Assembly (NCBI GenBank): GCA_016704345.1
Contig: JADJAH010000001.1
Span: forward strand, 530,501 to 594,500
Length of the DNA: 64,000 bases
Source: Ignavibacteria bacterium
GTDB taxonomy: Bacteria; Bacteroidota; Ignavibacteria; Tepidaquicellales; Tepidaquicellaceae
Reading direction: 5' to 3'
A program made the translations under genes and the position numbers. Positions 55,364 to 64,000 of the stretch are shown here, piece by piece; position 1 is the first letter of the stretch; every line of letters starts with the position of its first letter. Under the pieces are notes generated by a model that saw nothing but the letters and a program-made list of their open reading frames with translations, was not told the DNA's origin and searched no databases.

Positions 55364-55885
55364 TCAGAAGCTTTCGTCTCGCCAGCGCATAATTTTCCAG
55401 ACATCTGCAGTGGCATTTCGTGTCATTGTCATGTCTGCAAAGCCGTTAAGCCTTACGATGTCGCTTGGGTTAAAAGTAATTGTAAGATTGAAACTTCGCT
55501 TCACATTTTGTATCAATGAATCACCTCCCTGAAAAATAATGTTGTTCCACACCACTTCGAGTTTTTGCGCGTTGTTGAAGAGTCCGTTTGTTGTTCTCAT
55601 CTCTGTTGCCCTGTCCCATGAAACATCGAACCCTGAAACGTAATCCCTGTAAGTAAACACAAAGTCTTCCCCCAGGAGATTTCCATAAACCGTAGTGTCT
55701 TTAAAAGTATATGCATACTTAAAGTTTTGGAACAGACCGTCAATTGTCTTTTGATCTGTAAGAATTGATGCAGGAGTAGTTTCATCAAGACCGGGCGCAA
55801 ATATATTGTCACATGAAATGAACGAGCCGGTTATGAGAGCAACAAAGAACACGGCGGCCAATATTTTTGTGCGCTTCTTCTGCAT
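55364..55885 (-). CDS. Lipoprotein with NTF2-like domain
   Basis: A 173-residue lipoprotein: signal with lipobox (LITGSFISC|D), then a cone-shaped NTF2-like domain (LFQNFKYAYTFKDTTVYGNL, FVFTYRDYVSGF, ATADVWKIMRWRDESF). Role unknown. It is the first of two similar lipoproteins (next at 55895) in a minus-strand run ending the recR-methyltransferase operon; the pair share the acidic/aromatic layout. Confidence 0.7.
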   Translation of the reverse strand: MQKKRTKILAAVFFVALITGSFISCDNIFAPGLDETTPASILTDQKTIDGLFQNFKYAYTFKDTTVYGNLLGEDFVFTYRDYVSGFDVSWDRATEMRTTNGLFNNAQKLEVVWNNIIFQGGDSLIQNVKRSFNLTITFNPSDIVRLNGFADMTMTRNATADVWKIMRWRDESF

Positions 55886-55894
55886 TTGATCTGA

Positions 55895-56506
55895 TCAGTT
55901 GACGAAGTTTGCTTTAAGATTACTCCATGTAGTGTCTGAAGATGTTTCAATAAAATCAAACCATGAATGAATTGACCAAAGGCTTCTGTTGTCAGGAGAC
56001 ATGATAAATCGCAGTTTGCCTTTTGTTACTTTGGCAATGTTCTGCCTGTTGTGGTCGAAGACAAGGATGTAGTCAGAATCAACAACTGTAGAATCAATCC
56101 CTGTAGAGAATGAGATGTTTGAAAGAAACAGGTTTGATGAAGAATTCTCATTGGTGAGAGTTACAAGATTATTGTAGTATGATCTTTCATTGCTGAGGCT
56201 CCACCCGTTGAAGACGGGGTAAGACGCAACAGAAACGGCATCGGGAAAAAATCTGAATCGTTTTGTTGAGAAAGCCGAATCCACAAAGCATCGGATATAG
56301 TTATCAACGTTTTTTTCGGCAATTGCAAAGTTCAGATTTGCGATCACAATATCAGGTGAAGTTGGTTGAGTGAATGTTGACCTTGGCTGAGAAGGCGCCT
56401 GAACATCTCTTGTGTCGAACAATCCGCACGAGCTAAGTAAAATCAGAAATGCAATTGCTATCAGATTAAATCTTCCTGGCAAACGCGATAAATCTTTGCG
56501 AATCAT
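55895..56506 (-). CDS. Second NTF2-like lipoprotein
   Basis: A 203-residue lipoprotein. The start is the ATG at 56506 (MIRKDLSRLPGRFNLIAIAF), overlapping the end of the methyltransferase gene by 41 bases; lipobox LLSSC|G. The mature domain (PDIVIANLNFAIAEKNVDNY, FRFFPDAVSVASYPVFNGWS, WSIHSWFDFIE) resembles that of the next gene, so the two are likely paralogues. Translational coupling with the methyltransferase gene is likely. Confidence 0.7.
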   Translation of the reverse strand: MIRKDLSRLPGRFNLIAIAFLILLSSCGLFDTRDVQAPSQPRSTFTQPTSPDIVIANLNFAIAEKNVDNYIRCFVDSAFSTKRFRFFPDAVSVASYPVFNGWSLSNERSYYNNLVTLTNENSSSNLFLSNISFSTGIDSTVVDSDYILVFDHNRQNIAKVTKGKLRFIMSPDNRSLWSIHSWFDFIETSSDTTWSNLKANFVN

Positions 56507-57221
56507 TTTTGCTGAACTTATTTCCAAAATAATCTCCGAAAGTCTTTTCAACTTTAAAGCCGAACAACGCCAGTGCCTTTTTGATTTCATTTGGGGAATA
56601 AAGTTTCAGCCTTTCTTCAAAGCCAGCAGTAAGCTTTCCATCCTTAATTGTTATCTCCTTACGGACGAAGTTACCTGTTACATTTCTCTTTTGAATGATC
56701 TTATACTTTCCTTTTGAAATTGTACTCGAAGGTACAATATTTTTCAACAAATAATCTTTGTTCAAGTAATCAAAGAGAAAATATCCGTCTTGTCTGATTG
56801 AATCAGACGCATTTCTGAAAACACTGAAGTTAGAATCATCATCATCAAAATATCCAAAACTTGAGAAAATGTTGAGAGCAATATCAAAAGTTTCTTTGAA
56901 ATCAAAGTATCTCATGTCAAGAATCTTAAAGTTCAGTCTAAGCCCTCTTTCCTTTGAGTTCTTCAGAACCTTGCGGGCTTCGCCGATAAGATATGGCGAA
57001 AGATCAAATCCGGTTACGTCAAAACCGCGGCGTGCAAGTTCAATGGAATGCCTGCCTGCACCGCAAGCTATATCCAGCACTTTTGACTGAGTGCTGAACG
57101 GAATATTTCTTTGCAATAGATTTATTATCCATCGGGCATCTTCTTCATCTCTGTGGCTGTATAACTCGAGATAGTACTTGCTCGAAAACCATTTTTCAAA
57201 CCATTCTTTGCTTCTGCTCAA
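56466..57221 (-). CDS. SAM-dependent class I methyltransferase
   Basis: A 251-residue Rossmann-type enzyme with motif I VLDIACGAGRHSIELARRGF, then VTGFDLSPYLIGEA and the DMRYFDF / IFSSFGYF block. The C-terminal beta-domain (EERLKLYSPNEIKKALALFG) is typical of small-molecule or protein methyltransferases of this family. It shares the ATGA overlap with recR (57218-57221), so the two are translationally coupled. Confidence 0.85.
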   Translation of the reverse strand: MSRSKEWFEKWFSSKYYLELYSHRDEEDARWIINLLQRNIPFSTQSKVLDIACGAGRHSIELARRGFDVTGFDLSPYLIGEARKVLKNSKERGLRLNFKILDMRYFDFKETFDIALNIFSSFGYFDDDDSNFSVFRNASDSIRQDGYFLFDYLNKDYLLKNIVPSSTISKGKYKIIQKRNVTGNFVRKEITIKDGKLTAGFEERLKLYSPNEIKKALALFGFKVEKTFGDYFGNKFSKNDSQRFIAFARKI

Positions 57222-57826
57222 ACTGCCACCCTGCCTTCGATTGCTTTGGCAATTGTAACTTCATCTGCAAATTCAAGATCTGAACCGATTGGAATTCCTC
57301 TTGCAATCCGGGTTACTTTAATACCCAGCGGTCTGATGATCTTGGTGAGATAGAGTATAGTCGTTTCTCCTTCGACTGTAGGATTCAGCGCAAGTATTAT
57401 CTCTTCTACTTGATCGGGAATTTCCAGTTGAAGTCTCATCAGAAGTTCTCTTACACGAATTTCATTCGGGCCAATGCCGTCCAGCGGAGAAATAATTCCG
57501 TGCAATACGTGATACCTTCCTCTGAATTCATTGGCCTTCTCGATGGCAAAAACATCCTGAGGTTCTTCCACTACGCAAATCACATTACTGCTGCGAGATG
57601 ATGATCTGCAGATCCTGCAGACATCTTCTTCGGTGATGTTACAGCAAACGCTGCAGAACCTGATTTTGTCTTTTGTCTCAATAAGTGCTCGCGAGAATTT
57701 CTCTACCTCTTCTCTCGGCATTCTTGTAACGTGCATTGCAAGTCGCTGAGCAGTCTTCCTTCCTATTTGCGGAAGTTTTGAGAATTCATCAATAAGGTTT
57801 TCAAGGGCATCAGAAATATTGATCAT
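57218..57826 (-). CDS. recR: Recombination mediator RecR
   Basis: A 202-residue protein with the complete RecR layout: HhH (LSKLPQIGRKTAQRLAMHV-type region), four-cysteine zinc finger CSVCCNITEEDVCRIC, and Toprim domain with VVEEPQDVFAIEKA and VEGETTILYLTKII, ending with the Walker-like GSDLEFADEVTIAKAIEGR. RecR acts with RecF/RecO to load RecA. It is first in the run recR-methyltransferase-lipoproteins; ybaB is 15 bases upstream. Confidence 0.96.
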   Translation of the reverse strand: MINISDALENLIDEFSKLPQIGRKTAQRLAMHVTRMPREEVEKFSRALIETKDKIRFCSVCCNITEEDVCRICRSSSRSSNVICVVEEPQDVFAIEKANEFRGRYHVLHGIISPLDGIGPNEIRVRELLMRLQLEIPDQVEEIILALNPTVEGETTILYLTKIIRPLGIKVTRIARGIPIGSDLEFADEVTIAKAIEGRVAV

Positions 57827-57841
57827 TAATCAGAAGTATAA

Positions 57842-58177
57842 TCAGAATTTCGGAAGATCAAGTCCCGGAATGTTTGGAATCATTCCTGCAGTTGCCTTCG
57901 ACATTTCATCGTTCGCCATTTTGCCTGCGCTCTCGAGCGCTTTATTTACGGCTGCTATCAGAAGATCCTCAAGCATTTGCGGATCTTCAGGATTGATGAT
58001 CTCCTTTTCAATTTCGATCTTTGTAACTATGCTCTTGCCGTTTACAGTAACCTTAACCATTCCGCCGCCGGATTCTTCCGTGACGGACATGCTTTCGAGT
58101 TCTGCCTGCACTTTGTCGATTTTCTCCTGCATTTTCTTGACTTGTTTTAGCATTCCCGACATTTGTCCCGGATTCAT
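57842..58177 (-). CDS. YbaB/EbfC nucleoid-associated protein
   Basis: A 111-residue protein: helical N-terminus MLKQVKKMQEKIDKVQAELE, central beta sheet VTEESGGGMVKVTVNGKSIV and C-terminal helices with PQMLEDLLIAAVNKALESAG. These small dimers bind DNA. It is located directly upstream of recR, the classical ybaB-recR arrangement. Confidence 0.95.
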   Translation of the reverse strand: MNPGQMSGMLKQVKKMQEKIDKVQAELESMSVTEESGGGMVKVTVNGKSIVTKIEIEKEIINPEDPQMLEDLLIAAVNKALESAGKMANDEMSKATAGMIPNIPGLDLPKF

Positions 58178-58221
58178 TGTTATCTCCTTGTTATTATTTT
58201 TAAATTATCTGATAGGTTTAT

Positions 58222-58929
58222 TTACAAAATGAAAAGGCTTTCCGGCTCTGCTCTGAGAGGTTCGTAACAATAGAATGGCTCTCCGAACTCTGCGCCGATC
58301 TTAAATCCAAAATGCCTGGCTCTTGATTCAATTTCGTATTCAAATGATTTTGTGCTGATGAATGTCTCAGGCATTTTGCTTCCGGCATCATGGAACTGAG
58401 TTTTGTAACACTTCAAAGCAACGATCTTCTTTTTATAAGTCTTAGAGATGTCAAACACAAAGCTTAAAGGTATGTCCATAGCGTTTCGGTAGAAGAATGT
58501 TCTTCGCGGCCTGAAAGGCGCATGATTTCCGGTCCTAATTTTTGCAAGCCCGGAGAAGAAGATAGCTTCTTTGATAAGATTACCCGCATGAATATGGTCG
58601 GGATGCCTGTCAAATGGATATGGCGCGAAGATCACTTCAGGCCGGACTCTTCTGATCACGCTGATAACTTTCTTTCTTGAGACAATATCGTTAGTGATAT
58701 CACCGTCGCGCAGCATAAGATTTTCTCTGAACGAAATGCCGAGAATTTCTGAAGCCATCTTTGTTTCAAGCTCACGTGATTTCAATGTTCCCCTTGTACT
58801 GAGTTCTCCCCTTGTAAGATCAACTATACCAGTCTTCCTTCCCGAATCTACAAGACTAATAACGGTCCCGCCGCAATTCAGTTCAACATCATCAGGATGC
58901 GTTCCGAAAAAAAGTGCGTCAAGTTTGAT
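58222..58929 (-). CDS. bshB1: Bacillithiol biosynthesis deacetylase BshB1
   Basis: About 235 residues of the PIG-L/LmbE deacetylase family that removes the N-acetyl group in bacillithiol synthesis. The metal-binding motif is in FFGTHPDDVELNCGG and later YPFDRHPDHIHAG, with SRELETKMASEILGI between. The conserved N-terminus IKLDALFFGTHPDDV is in frame with the rest, but there is no ATG/GTG/TTG before it: the likely start is ATC at 58927-58929 (or a misread ATG). A later TTG at 58785 would lose the catalytic motif and is rejected. Confidence 0.88.
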   Translation of the reverse strand: MKLDALFFGTHPDDVELNCGGTVISLVDSGRKTGIVDLTRGELSTRGTLKSRELETKMASEILGISFRENLMLRDGDITNDIVSRKKVISVIRRVRPEVIFAPYPFDRHPDHIHAGNLIKEAIFFSGLAKIRTGNHAPFRPRRTFFYRNAMDIPLSFVFDISKTYKKKIVALKCYKTQFHDAGSKMPETFISTKSFEYEIESRARHFGFKIGAEFGEPFYCYEPLRAEPESLFIL

Positions 58930-59189
58930 AAGAAAATGCCTTTCGTAAAATTGTTGGTCAATATACTTAATATGCTTATTGGAATAAATTTATTTCGACA
59001 CTATTGATAAACAACCGCATTTACTCTTGTTAAATGTAGCCATAGAGTGAGTCAAAAGTGATTCGTTGACTCATAATTAAAGTAACCGTAGTATAGAGAA
59101 AAAGACTGGTTTAATGATATTGGAATGTATAGGATGTTGATACAGATGGGCTTTTCAAATTTAATCTTTAAACTTTAGTGCAATTACAG

Positions 59190-59197
59190 TAATTTTG
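59190..59197 (+). promoter_or_regulatory. Bacteroidota -7 promoter box for the rodZ-like gene
   Basis: TAATTTTG, a perfect TAnnTTTG match 27 bases before the start codon of the HTH/RodZ gene. Confidence 0.55.
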
Positions 59198-59223
59198 CAT
59201 AAATTATTCCCCATACAGAATAG

Positions 59224-60234
59224 ATGCTTAAAGAATTCGCAAGAGACCTGAAAACGATCAGGGAACAAAAGGACATCTCATTAAAGAGTATTGCACAACA
59301 AACGCGCCTGAATTTATCTGCGCTGGAAAGTCTTGAAGCCGGCGATTTTACATTTCAACCGCAAACATATATAAGAGCATTTTTAAAACAGTATATTGCC
59401 GCATTAGATCTTGATGTGGAAGAAATTCTCTTTGATTATGATCTTGCCAGAAGCGGTAAATATAAACCTAAGTTTATTCACGAACCTGAGCGTGAACCGG
59501 AAGCGCCCGCTGCTCCACCATCTAAGGCCACTTCAGAAAATGATTTTACTGAAAATGTTAAGTCTACAGAAGCCGATTTCGATAGCCGGACGAGAGAAAA
59601 TAAAGTAGAAGACACAACAAGCGATGTTTACAATGAGTTGCCTGAAATTAGCGGTAAAGTCAGAATCATGAGAGATCCGCCTCCAAAGAGAACTCCCATT
59701 GTAACAGAATCACAGAAAGATGGTCCTTCATTCAATTTCCTGGCTTCATCGTTATTCAGAAAAATTATTTTCGCGGTACTGGGAGTTCTTATTCTTCTTG
59801 GAATATATTCTCTGATAAACATTCTTTTCATTGAAGGAAAAAATGAAAGTCCTGAAATTATCAGACAGAATTTTGATGAAGTAGTAAAGGAACAGGAAAA
59901 GAGATTACTTGGGAAGAAAACACCGGAGGAAATTCAGGATTCAATAAAGAAGGCAAATGAATTGTCGAAATCAAAGAATGATTCCGTAATGATAGTGCTT
60001 ACCGGACTGGAATACGGTGAGATCTATGTAGTCACTGACTCATCAAATTATTCCGATCCCAAGAAAATCACATATGACAAAGGAGATGTGAAGACTTTCA
60101 AAGCTAAATCCAGTCTTCATATAACATCAGGGAATACCAAGACATTCGAAGCCATTCTGAATGGAAGCCCATTGGAGTTTGACACAAAGGCAATTAGAAA
60201 AGTGAAGATCACTAAACAGGGTGTGGTGAAGTAA
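59224..60234 (+). CDS. RodZ-like helix-turn-helix membrane protein
   Basis: A 336-residue protein with the RodZ layout: N-terminal HTH_25 (residues 1-70; LKTIREQKDISLKSIAQQTR, FTFQPQTYIRAFLKQYIAAL), a Glu/Pro-rich linker, one membrane helix (181-203) and a C-terminal periplasmic domain ending with a DUF4115-like region (KAKSSLHITSGNTKTFEAIL). RodZ binds MreB and helps rod-shaped growth. A clear -7 box precedes it, and ligA follows. Confidence 0.88.
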   Translation: MLKEFARDLKTIREQKDISLKSIAQQTRLNLSALESLEAGDFTFQPQTYIRAFLKQYIAALDLDVEEILFDYDLARSGKYKPKFIHEPEREPEAPAAPPSKATSENDFTENVKSTEADFDSRTRENKVEDTTSDVYNELPEISGKVRIMRDPPPKRTPIVTESQKDGPSFNFLASSLFRKIIFAVLGVLILLGIYSLINILFIEGKNESPEIIRQNFDEVVKEQEKRLLGKKTPEEIQDSIKKANELSKSKNDSVMIVLTGLEYGEIYVVTDSSNYSDPKKITYDKGDVKTFKAKSSLHITSGNTKTFEAILNGSPLEFDTKAIRKVKITKQGVVK

Positions 60235-60303
60235 TCGGTTCTTCTATTCGCATTTACTGCTTCAAGTTTGAAATACTGTATCTTTCCTGAAAATATTTTG
60301 CAG

Positions 60304-62316
60304 ATGGCATCTGACAGCATTACAAAAAAAATAACCTCCATCCGGGAAAAGATCGCTGATGCAGATTACAGATATTATGTATTGGCGGATCCGGACATTG
60401 ACGATTACAAGTATGATCTTTTGTTCAAAGAGCTTGAGGACCTGGAGCGACAATATCCTGAGCTGATAACAGAGGATTCACCCACACAGAGAGTCTCCGG
60501 GGTTCCTACCAAGACTTTCAAGACTGTTGAGCATAGAATGCCGATGCTCTCTCTATCTAACTCATACAATTTTGAAGAGCTCAACGATTTTGATATCCGA
60601 ATAAGAAATATTCTCGGAAATGAAAAATACGAATATGTTTGCGAGCTGAAGTTTGACGGCATTGCGGTATCTCTGATCTATTCCGACAGCAGATTGGTTT
60701 CTGCGGCTACGCGCGGCGATGGTTTCAAAGGAGATGAAATAACACAGAACATAAGGACGATAAAGTCAATTCCGCTTGTTACCAAAGACAGCAGTATCAA
60801 GAATTTTGAAGTGCGGGGAGAAGTGTTCATAAGGAAGGAAGACTTTCTTATGATAAATGAACAACAGGAGCAAAAGGGCGGAAAGATCTTTGCCAATGCA
60901 AGAAACACAGCAGCCGGCACTTTGAAATTGAAAGATTCAAAGACAGTTGCTTCACGCCCTTTGAATTTTTTTGCTTATTATATTTTCACGGAAGAGAAGA
61001 AGTTGAGCACACATGTAAGCGGAATTGAATTGCTGAAGAAGATCAAAATTCCTGTGAACAATCTTTACACTGTTGCAAAGAGTATTGACGAAGTAAAACA
61101 ATTTTGTGACAATATAGAACTTCAGCGTGACGGGCTTCCATATGAGATAGACGGTGTGGTGGTAAAAGTAAACTCTCTTGCGCAGCAAGAATTACTCGGT
61201 AGCGTTTCAAGGTCGCCCCGCTGGGCAATAGCATACAAATTCAAAGCAAAAGAAACTGTTACAAAACTGAAGGGCATAATTTTGCAGGTAGGAAGAACCG
61301 GAGCAGTAACTCCAGTGGCGGATCTGCAGCCGGTATTTCTTGCCGGCTCAACAATTTCCCGCGCAACACTTCACAACTTCGATGAGATCAAGCGGAAGGA
61401 TATTCGCGAAGGCGACTATGTGAAGATTGAGAAGGGCGGAGATGTCATACCAAAAGTTACCGAAGTACTTTTGGATAAGAGGCAGAAAGATGCAAAACCG
61501 TTTTCAATCCCAAAGAATTGTCCCGTGTGCGGAAGCGAACTGATGAAGCCGGATGAAGAGGTTTACTACTATTGCATGAATTACGAATGTCCTGCACAAA
61601 TGATAGGAAGGTTCACTCATTTTGTCGGGAGAGATGCCATGGAGATAGAAGGACTTGGTGAGAGCATACTTGAAACATTCATACTAAGCGGCTACCTGAA
61701 AGATGTTGCTGATATATATATTCTCAAGGATCATCGCGAAGAACTAATGCAGCTGGAAAGATTCGGTGAAAAAAGTATCGACAATATTCTTCTGGCAATT
61801 GAGGGATCGAAGCAGAAGCCTTTTGATAAAGTTTTATTCGGACTTGGGATCAGGCATGTAGGAGAAAGAGTTGCCAAAGTTTTGGCAAAATCATTTAACA
61901 GTTATGCATCACTATCGGCGGCATCTGAAGAAGAGATCAGGGCAACCAATGAAATCGGTCCTAAGATTGCAGAGAGTGTGCATTCGTATTTAAGCAATGA
62001 AAAAAATAAATTCCTAATTGACCGGCTCATTAAAGCCGGACTGAATTTTGAGAGCAGACCTACAGAGAGCAGGTCAACTGCGAACAGTTCTTTCTCCGGA
62101 AAGACATTTGTGCTGACGGGCACTTTGAACAATTACAAAAGGGAAGAAGCTCAGGATTTAATCGAAAATGGGGGCGGCAAAGTGAGTTCGTCTGTCAGCA
62201 AGAAAACGGATTACGTTCTTGCCGGAGCCGATGCGGGAAGCAAGCTGGAAAAGGCAAAAACATTGGGTGTGAAAGTGATTGACGAGGATGAATTCCACAA
62301 AATGATCTCACAGTAA
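60304..62316 (+). CDS. ligA: NAD-dependent DNA ligase
   Basis: An intact 670-residue LigA: Ia domain (ITKKITSIREKIADADYRYY), adenylation domain with catalytic Lys in VCELKFDGIAVSL, OB fold, zinc finger CPVCGSELMKPDEEVYYYCM, HhH region (EGLGESILETF, KVLFGLGIRHVGERVAKVL) and C-terminal BRCT (FSGKTFVLTGTLNNYKREEA). It seals nicks using NAD. The start is the ATG at 60304; an in-frame codon 12 residues earlier is unlikely. The gene has no frame break. Confidence 0.98.
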   Translation: MASDSITKKITSIREKIADADYRYYVLADPDIDDYKYDLLFKELEDLERQYPELITEDSPTQRVSGVPTKTFKTVEHRMPMLSLSNSYNFEELNDFDIRIRNILGNEKYEYVCELKFDGIAVSLIYSDSRLVSAATRGDGFKGDEITQNIRTIKSIPLVTKDSSIKNFEVRGEVFIRKEDFLMINEQQEQKGGKIFANARNTAAGTLKLKDSKTVASRPLNFFAYYIFTEEKKLSTHVSGIELLKKIKIPVNNLYTVAKSIDEVKQFCDNIELQRDGLPYEIDGVVVKVNSLAQQELLGSVSRSPRWAIAYKFKAKETVTKLKGIILQVGRTGAVTPVADLQPVFLAGSTISRATLHNFDEIKRKDIREGDYVKIEKGGDVIPKVTEVLLDKRQKDAKPFSIPKNCPVCGSELMKPDEEVYYYCMNYECPAQMIGRFTHFVGRDAMEIEGLGESILETFILSGYLKDVADIYILKDHREELMQLERFGEKSIDNILLAIEGSKQKPFDKVLFGLGIRHVGERVAKVLAKSFNSYASLSAASEEEIRATNEIGPKIAESVHSYLSNEKNKFLIDRLIKAGLNFESRPTESRSTANSSFSGKTFVLTGTLNNYKREEAQDLIENGGGKVSSSVSKKTDYVLAGADAGSKLEKAKTLGVKVIDEDEFHKMISQ

Positions 62317-62348
62317 TTTTAAAAAAGTAACTTGCAAAACAATTCCGC

Positions 62349-62843
62349 ATGGCAATTCAATTAACTGAGACAAAAGATCTTACAAGGCAGGAAACATACG
62401 AGCTTGTCATTACACAAGTGAAACACCTTGTTAGTGACGAGAGCAATCTGGTTGCTAATCTCGCAAATGTTTCTTCATTGCTTAAGAATACATTTGAGGA
62501 TTACTTGTGGGTAGGCTTTTATGTTGCAGATCCGGATAGTCCGGAAGAGCTTGTACTCGGTCCTTTTCAGGGGAGACCTGCATGCACGAGAATCAAATTC
62601 GGCAAAGGAGTATGCGGAACTTCTGCTTCATTAAAGCAGACAATAATAGTTGATGACGTAGATCAGTTTCCGGGGCATATTGTTTGTGATTCATTATCTA
62701 AGTCGGAGATTGTTGTGCCGATAATATTCAATGGAAATGTAAGAGCAGTGCTTGATGTTGACAGCGACAGACTTTCTAACTTCAATCAAACCGATAGCCG
62801 TTATCTAGAAGAGCTCGTTAATATCTTAACTCCATTGTTTTGA
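62349..62843 (+). CDS. Free methionine-(R)-sulfoxide reductase (GAF domain)
   Basis: A 164-residue GAF-fold enzyme. Its catalytic cysteines are visible in GRPACTRIKFGKGVCGTSAS and GHIVCDSLSK, with the ligand-binding LWVGFYVADPDSPEELVLGP and the closing AVLDVDSDRLSNFNQTD. fRMsr reduces free methionine-R-sulfoxide. It is 33 bases after ligA and 1 base before the HU-like gene, so likely in one transcript. Confidence 0.92.
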   Translation: MAIQLTETKDLTRQETYELVITQVKHLVSDESNLVANLANVSSLLKNTFEDYLWVGFYVADPDSPEELVLGPFQGRPACTRIKFGKGVCGTSASLKQTIIVDDVDQFPGHIVCDSLSKSEIVVPIIFNGNVRAVLDVDSDRLSNFNQTDSRYLEELVNILTPLF

Positions 62844-62844
62844 T

Positions 62845-63578
62845 ATGAATACTGACGGAATTGTTGAACGATTGTCAGAAAGAACCGGACTAAAAAAGAG
62901 GACTTGCGAAAAGATAATCGTAAGTATTTTAGAAACGATTGAATCGGATCTTGCTATTGGAATTCCATTTACAATCGAGAGCGTTGGGACAATATGCAAA
63001 TCAAGCAACAAGACATCAGTGCAATCTCTATCTGATGGCAGCTTCAGAGTTTTTCCTCCGAAGTCATTTTCTGAATTTATACCGTACTCAAATAACGATT
63101 CACTTAAGGCTTTAAGATCCGCTCAGAGAACAGTTTCTGCACTTGCATCAGGTGTTGTGGATAACTACAAAGATGCAGAGACATCTTACAAAGAATTCTC
63201 AAGGATAATTCGCAAGTCATTGAGCAAAGGCAAAAAATCAAGATTACGGGCATTGGCATTTTCAAACAAGCAGGCCAAAAAGTCTCATCCGGATATTCTG
63301 ATGTTGAATTCGCAGTTTCACAAAAGCTTGATCAAAAACTTAACGATAACTTTGATTCACTGGAAGAGAAAATAATTTTTCCAATTCCCCCAATCTCGTT
63401 GACAACCAATGTGCTTGATCAGGATGAGAAAGGTGTTAGCAATTTTGATATTTCAGGACAGGAAGAGAACAACTTCATGAAGAAGAAGCTGACTCAAATA
63501 TCACAAGACCTGATCAGGTTGAATGAAGAGATAAACGGAAAAACTAAGAAGAACGGCGGGTCGGCACTTTGGGGCTGA
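62845..63578 (+). CDS. HU-family-like DNA-binding protein with C-terminal extension (frameshifted)
   Basis: Residues 1-90 match HU/IHF-like proteins (LSERTGLKKRTCEKIIVSIL, FTIESVGTICKSSNK, FRVFPPKSFSEFI). Near 63295-63315 the frame shifts: the first frame ends at 63375, but the neighbouring frame reads VSQKLDQKLNDNFDSLEEKI, then FDISGQEENNFMKKKLTQIS and ends at 63578 after KKNGGSALWG, overlapping the end of lnt by 35 bases. Joined length ~245 residues with a disordered, helical extension. HU-like proteins with C-terminal extensions are common in Bacteroidota. Confidence 0.75.
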
Positions 63579-64000
63579 CTTTAAGAATCCTTCTGAAACC
63601 CACAGTAAAAACTATTATCACAAGAGTTCCCCAGATGCAAATATCCGCAAAGAGATCTCCATGAACCGAGTAAAATGTTTTCTCCCGAATGACTCCTATG
63701 TTTCTGCTGAGCAAAGCTTTTTCATTTATATTTGTTTCGTCATACATTACACCGTTTGGATCAATAAATGATGAGATGCCAGTATTTGCACAGCGTGCTA
63801 TCCATCTTCTGTTTTCAATTGCACGAAGAACGGCATAACGGCTGTGCTGATGTGTACCTGCAAGCTTTCCCCACCAACCATCGTTTGTGATTATTAGGCA
63901 AAAGTTTGCCCCTCGGTTAACGAACTCTGCAAAGAACCCCGGATACACAGATTCATAGCAGATCGCCGAATTGAAATAAGTATCCTTGTCTAAAGCGAAC
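63544..64000 (-). CDS. lnt: Apolipoprotein N-acyltransferase (N-terminal part outside window)
   Basis: The C-terminal ~150 residues of Lnt: catalytic Cys in SAICYESVYPGFFAEFVNRG, the NTDGWWGKLAGTHQHSRYAV motif and RAIENRRWIARCANTGISSF with IDPNG, followed by a final membrane helix (ICIWGTLVIIVFTVGF). It transfers the third acyl chain to lipoproteins in the inner membrane, consistent with the many lipoproteins in the window. The frame stays open to the right edge, so the rest lies beyond it. Confidence 0.93.
   Translation of the reverse strand, partial: FALDKDTYFNSAICYESVYPGFFAEFVNRGANFCLIITNDGWWGKLAGTHQHSRYAVLRAIENRRWIARCANTGISSFIDPNGVMYDETNINEKALLSRNIGVIREKTFYSVHGDLFADICIWGTLVIIVFTVGFRRILKVSPKVPTRRSS

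Overview
The window looks like a chromosomal segment from the Bacteroidota/Chlorobi group, most likely Ignavibacteria or a close relative. This is inferred from several matches to the Bacteroidota -7 promoter box (TAnnTTTG), tandem FISUMP-domain proteins, a bacillithiol deacetylase, paired purine phosphorylase genes beside a half-length aldehyde dehydrogenase, and many secreted beta-barrel-like proteins. No rRNA, tRNA or CRISPR array was recognised.

Layout. 1-10.8 kb: housekeeping genes (partial crotonase, TPR protein, pdxA-rsfS-LytR_C operon, SpoU methyltransferase, DinG-type helicase, rsmB, phoH, LysM protein, small lipoprotein). 11-16.3 kb: a minus-strand set of envelope genes of unknown function, running from a four-helix membrane protein through a single-span coiled-coil protein and secreted proteins to two tandem barrel-like paralogues. 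17-33 kb: an AT-rich accessory region with dispersed palindromic repeats, tandem duplications, decayed genes, one IS256-family element with clear 8-bp target duplications, a FISUMP paralogue array and a broken six-hairpin glycosidase-like gene. 33.3-36.7 kb: a compact module of a radical SAM/SPASM protein, a membrane-anchored protein and a Tat-signal WD40 protein ending in a cysteine-rich tail; this is the best candidate for an undescribed system. 36.7-38.8 kb: an HtrA-like protease domain joined to a predicted beta-barrel, next to another barrel protein. 39-64 kb: mostly core genes (guaA, thyX, proline dehydrogenase, leuS, yggS, divIVA, purine phosphorylases, tspO, L,D-transpeptidase, recR, ybaB, bshB1, rodZ-like, ligA, fRMsr, HU-like, lnt).

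Quality caveat. Many genes, including dinG and guaA, are broken by single-base length changes, mostly in homopolymers, which points to uncorrected long-read consensus errors. Lesions are denser in the accessory region, where in-frame stops, truncations and internal deletions also occur, so real gene decay is likely there. Where two frames clearly make one protein I give the joined interval and the probable lesion site.
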